Origin: Acidimicrobiales bacterium | GTDB lineage: Bacteria; Actinomycetota; Acidimicrobiia; Acidimicrobiales; JABEUL01 | Direction: 5' to 3' | Assembly: GCA_027451605.1 (NCBI GenBank) | Contig: DAIDJA010000097.1 | Location: 1 to 6,924 of the forward strand | DNA length: 6,924 bases | Shown here: piece after piece, positions 5,866 to 6,924 of the stretch | Numbering within the stretch: the stretch's first letter is position 1 | Layout: every line of letters starts with the position of its first letter | Position numbers and translations under genes: made by a program | The notes under the pieces: generated by a model | Database searches by the model: none | What the model was told of the DNA's origin: nothing | The model's input: only the letters and a program-made list of their open reading frames with translations

Positions 5866-6480
5866 TTAAATGGCCAAGTGACCCGACGCATGCAAAATTG
5901 TAAGCAATACCGTTAAAACAATCATTCCGACCAAAGCAATATAAGGTAACGATTCGGACAAAACATTGGAATGATCATCAACTAAACCCTGAGAACCGGC
6001 ATATTCTTTGGCAACGGTGGAAAGTTTTTGTGCCAATACTTTTGCATCCTGTCCCCTCAATCTAAATTGATGGGACCGCCTTGCGGTAGCGACAACCATC
6101 GAAGAAGCGACCGGGTCCACAGGAGAATAGCGATAATCCTCAACATATATATCCAAAAGGGAATCCCATGGCAATAACTTTACCAAGTCGCCGGAACTCT
6201 TCAAAATATTCAGACCGTTTGAGTCGAATTCGATATTTAAACCGGGAATTTCCACTACTCCCACGTCTCCCTGTGTTAAAAGTGACACGTTTGGAATTTG
6301 CAGTGACGAGGCGGAAGGGCTATCAAGGTGAGAGTCGTTTAACTGCGCATCTTCATGGGACATAACCGACGACCCCCCGGTCATATTTCCGGACATACCC
6401 TGAGAAACTTCCGCATTCGGTTGAGATACTGTACCGCTCAAATTCTGTCCGGCTTCAGGATTTTGAATATTATCTGTCAT
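5866..6480 (-). CDS. Tail-anchored membrane protein with a PH-like core, function unknown
   Basis: A 204-residue protein in three parts. Residues 1-60 are a Ser/Gly/Asn/Gln-rich, low-complexity and probably disordered stretch. Residues 75-160 alternate beta-strand patterns (VVEIPGLNIEFDSNGLNIL, LLPWDSLLDIYVEDY, SSMVVATARRSHQFRLRG) and end in a helix AKVLAQKLSTVAKEY. This layout is reminiscent of PH/GRAM-like folds that sit under bacterial membranes. Residues 178-197 form one hydrophobic helix, followed by only about seven residues. With no signal peptide, the C-terminal anchor suggests that the core faces the cytoplasm. ATG 6480-6478 is preceded by AAGGAG (6490-6495) nine bases upstream. It is the first gene of the leftward operon that contains pafBC. 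The fold is my inference from pattern, not a recognised family hit. Confidence 0.75.
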   Translation of the reverse strand: MTDNIQNPEAGQNLSGTVSQPNAEVSQGMSGNMTGGSSVMSHEDAQLNDSHLDSPSASSLQIPNVSLLTQGDVGVVEIPGLNIEFDSNGLNILKSSGDLVKLLPWDSLLDIYVEDYRYSPVDPVASSMVVATARRSHQFRLRGQDAKVLAQKLSTVAKEYAGSQGLVDDHSNVLSESLPYIALVGMIVLTVLLTILHASGHLAI

Positions 6481-6502
6481 TTAAATCGACTCCTTACGAT
6501 AA

Positions 6503-6531
6503 ATCCTACCAATTAATTAATTTTAGTTCAA
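6503..6531 (-). promoter_or_regulatory. Candidate promoter of the leftward pafBC-relaxase operon
   Basis: On the minus strand TTGAAC (6531-6526) is followed after 17 bp by TAGGAT (6508-6503), each four of six to consensus; TAGGAT is a common actinobacterial -10 form. Transcription would start about 7 bp on, leaving a leader of roughly 15-20 nt that still contains AAGGAG. Other weak AT-rich matches exist upstream, so this is the best of several. Confidence 0.4.
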
Positions 6532-6657
6532 CAATTTAACACCAATATTTAAACCAGGATTATTTGAAAAACTTCAATATCACCTTTAAAATCGGCATAA
6601 TAACGCTTTACATTAGTGAATCAACAAAAATATTGCTATTTTTTAATCAAATAATCA

Positions 6658-6672
6658 GTATATTAAATATAC
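6658..6672. repeat. 15-bp AT palindrome, possible operator
   Basis: GTATATT, one base, then AATATAC form a perfect 7+1+7 palindrome about 180 bp upstream of the leftward operon start. The distance is long for a repressor site of that operon. In such AT-rich DNA, chance palindromes are fairly likely, so this is only a candidate. Confidence 0.25.
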
Positions 6673-6808
6673 CAAGATATCTATTTTACGACAAAATTTG
6701 CTGATTCCACTTTACTAATACCAAAAACAATTATAAAATCTATATTAATAAGTCGGTAAATTAACTAAAGTTGCCGATGTTAAAATTGAGATTCCAAGAA
6801 GAGTAGTT

Positions 6809-6849
6809 CTGAGGATGATTAAAGTACCACTTAGATTATTTAACCTCAG
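6809..6849. repeat. Bulged hairpin CTGAGG/CCTCAG
   Basis: CTGAGG (6809-6814) pairs with CCTCAG (6844-6849). After a four-base bulge on the left side, TTAAA (6819-6823) pairs with TTTAA (6839-6843), giving 11 bp in all. A TTTT run follows at 6856-6859 on the plus strand, seven bases past the stem. It could end a transcript, but no gene is seen leading into it. Confidence 0.25.
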
Positions 6850-6924
6850 TTATGCTTTTAACTAAATTTCAAAATTAAATAAATTCAATAAAAATGCTTT
6901 GACAATTATAAAGCGAATTTAGAC

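Larger units (their letters stand above)
6481..6924. other. AT-rich intergenic region without a convincing gene
   Basis: About 444 bp, with GC near a quarter in the parts counted, clearly below the coding DNA. Neither strand has an ORF with a ribosome site and family-like sequence. The region holds the leftward operon promoter at its left end, a 15-bp palindrome at 6658-6672 and a bulged hairpin at 6809-6849. TTGACA, a perfect -35 consensus, stands at 6899-6904 on the plus strand and would place a -10 box at or just past the right edge, hinting at a rightward gene outside the window. Confidence 0.6.

Noticed and set aside
6168..6365. Plus-strand frame of 65 codons antisense to the tail-anchored protein
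   Set aside because: The minus-strand gene has AAGGAG and a clear domain layout; this frame has neither.
6752..6865. Short plus-strand frame ending in a 16-codon ATG peptide (ATG at 6815) with basic, amphipathic residues
   Set aside because: The longer frame has no start codon, GAGG abuts the ATG directly, and open frames of this size are expected by chance. A gene remnant is possible but not supported.
1..6924. CRISPR arrays, tRNA or rRNA genes, insertion sequences, and type IV secretion or coupling-protein genes
   Set aside because: No regularly spaced repeats, cloverleaf, ribosomal sequence, transposase motifs or terminal repeats were seen; the relaxase is the only mobility-related gene.

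Overview
The window looks like chromosomal DNA of a low-GC member of the Actinomycetota. The evidence is a PafB/PafC pair of WYL regulators (a pairing typical of actinobacteria), a CofC/FbiD-like coenzyme F420 enzyme, a PIG-L/LmbE deacetylase of the actinobacterial type, and a cyclase regulatory domain like that of mycobacterial Rv1264. The modest GC content and AT-rich intergenic DNA point away from streptomycetes and mycobacteria, and an Acidimicrobiia-like lineage is my best guess. That placement is inference from gene content, not from a marker gene.

Left part (1-1713). The 5' end of a probable class III adenylate cyclase gene runs leftward out of the window. It is divergent from a rightward two-gene operon, cofC followed by a PIG-L deacetylase, which overlap by ATGA. 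The 81-bp divergent spacer holds a perfect TATAAT for the rightward operon. The deacetylase gene ends 2 bp from the convergent HU gene, and a perfect 12-bp inverted repeat lies in the last codons of the deacetylase.

Middle and right part (1716-6480). All genes point leftward. In transcription order they are: a protein with a PH-like core and a C-terminal membrane anchor, a small protein with one CxxC, PafB, PafC, a short MobF/TrwC-type relaxase, and HU. Gaps between the first five genes are 21 to 56 bp, so one transcript is likely, starting from a promoter just upstream of 6480. HU has its own promoter, with a 17-bp palindrome over the -10 box.

Right edge (6481-6924). About 440 bp of very AT-rich DNA carry no convincing gene. 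They hold the leftward operon promoter, an AT palindrome, a bulged hairpin, and a consensus -35 box that may serve a rightward gene beyond the window.

The most notable element is the relaxase. It keeps the N-terminal HUH nuclease domain and what looks like the conserved C-terminal tail of actinobacterial MobF proteins, but has no helicase and only one tyrosine pair. It sits in a chromosomal operon directly behind PafBC, the LexA-independent DNA-damage regulators, and before the nucleoid protein HU. This suggests a domesticated single-strand nuclease in a DNA-stress neighbourhood rather than a working conjugation system; that reading is inference.
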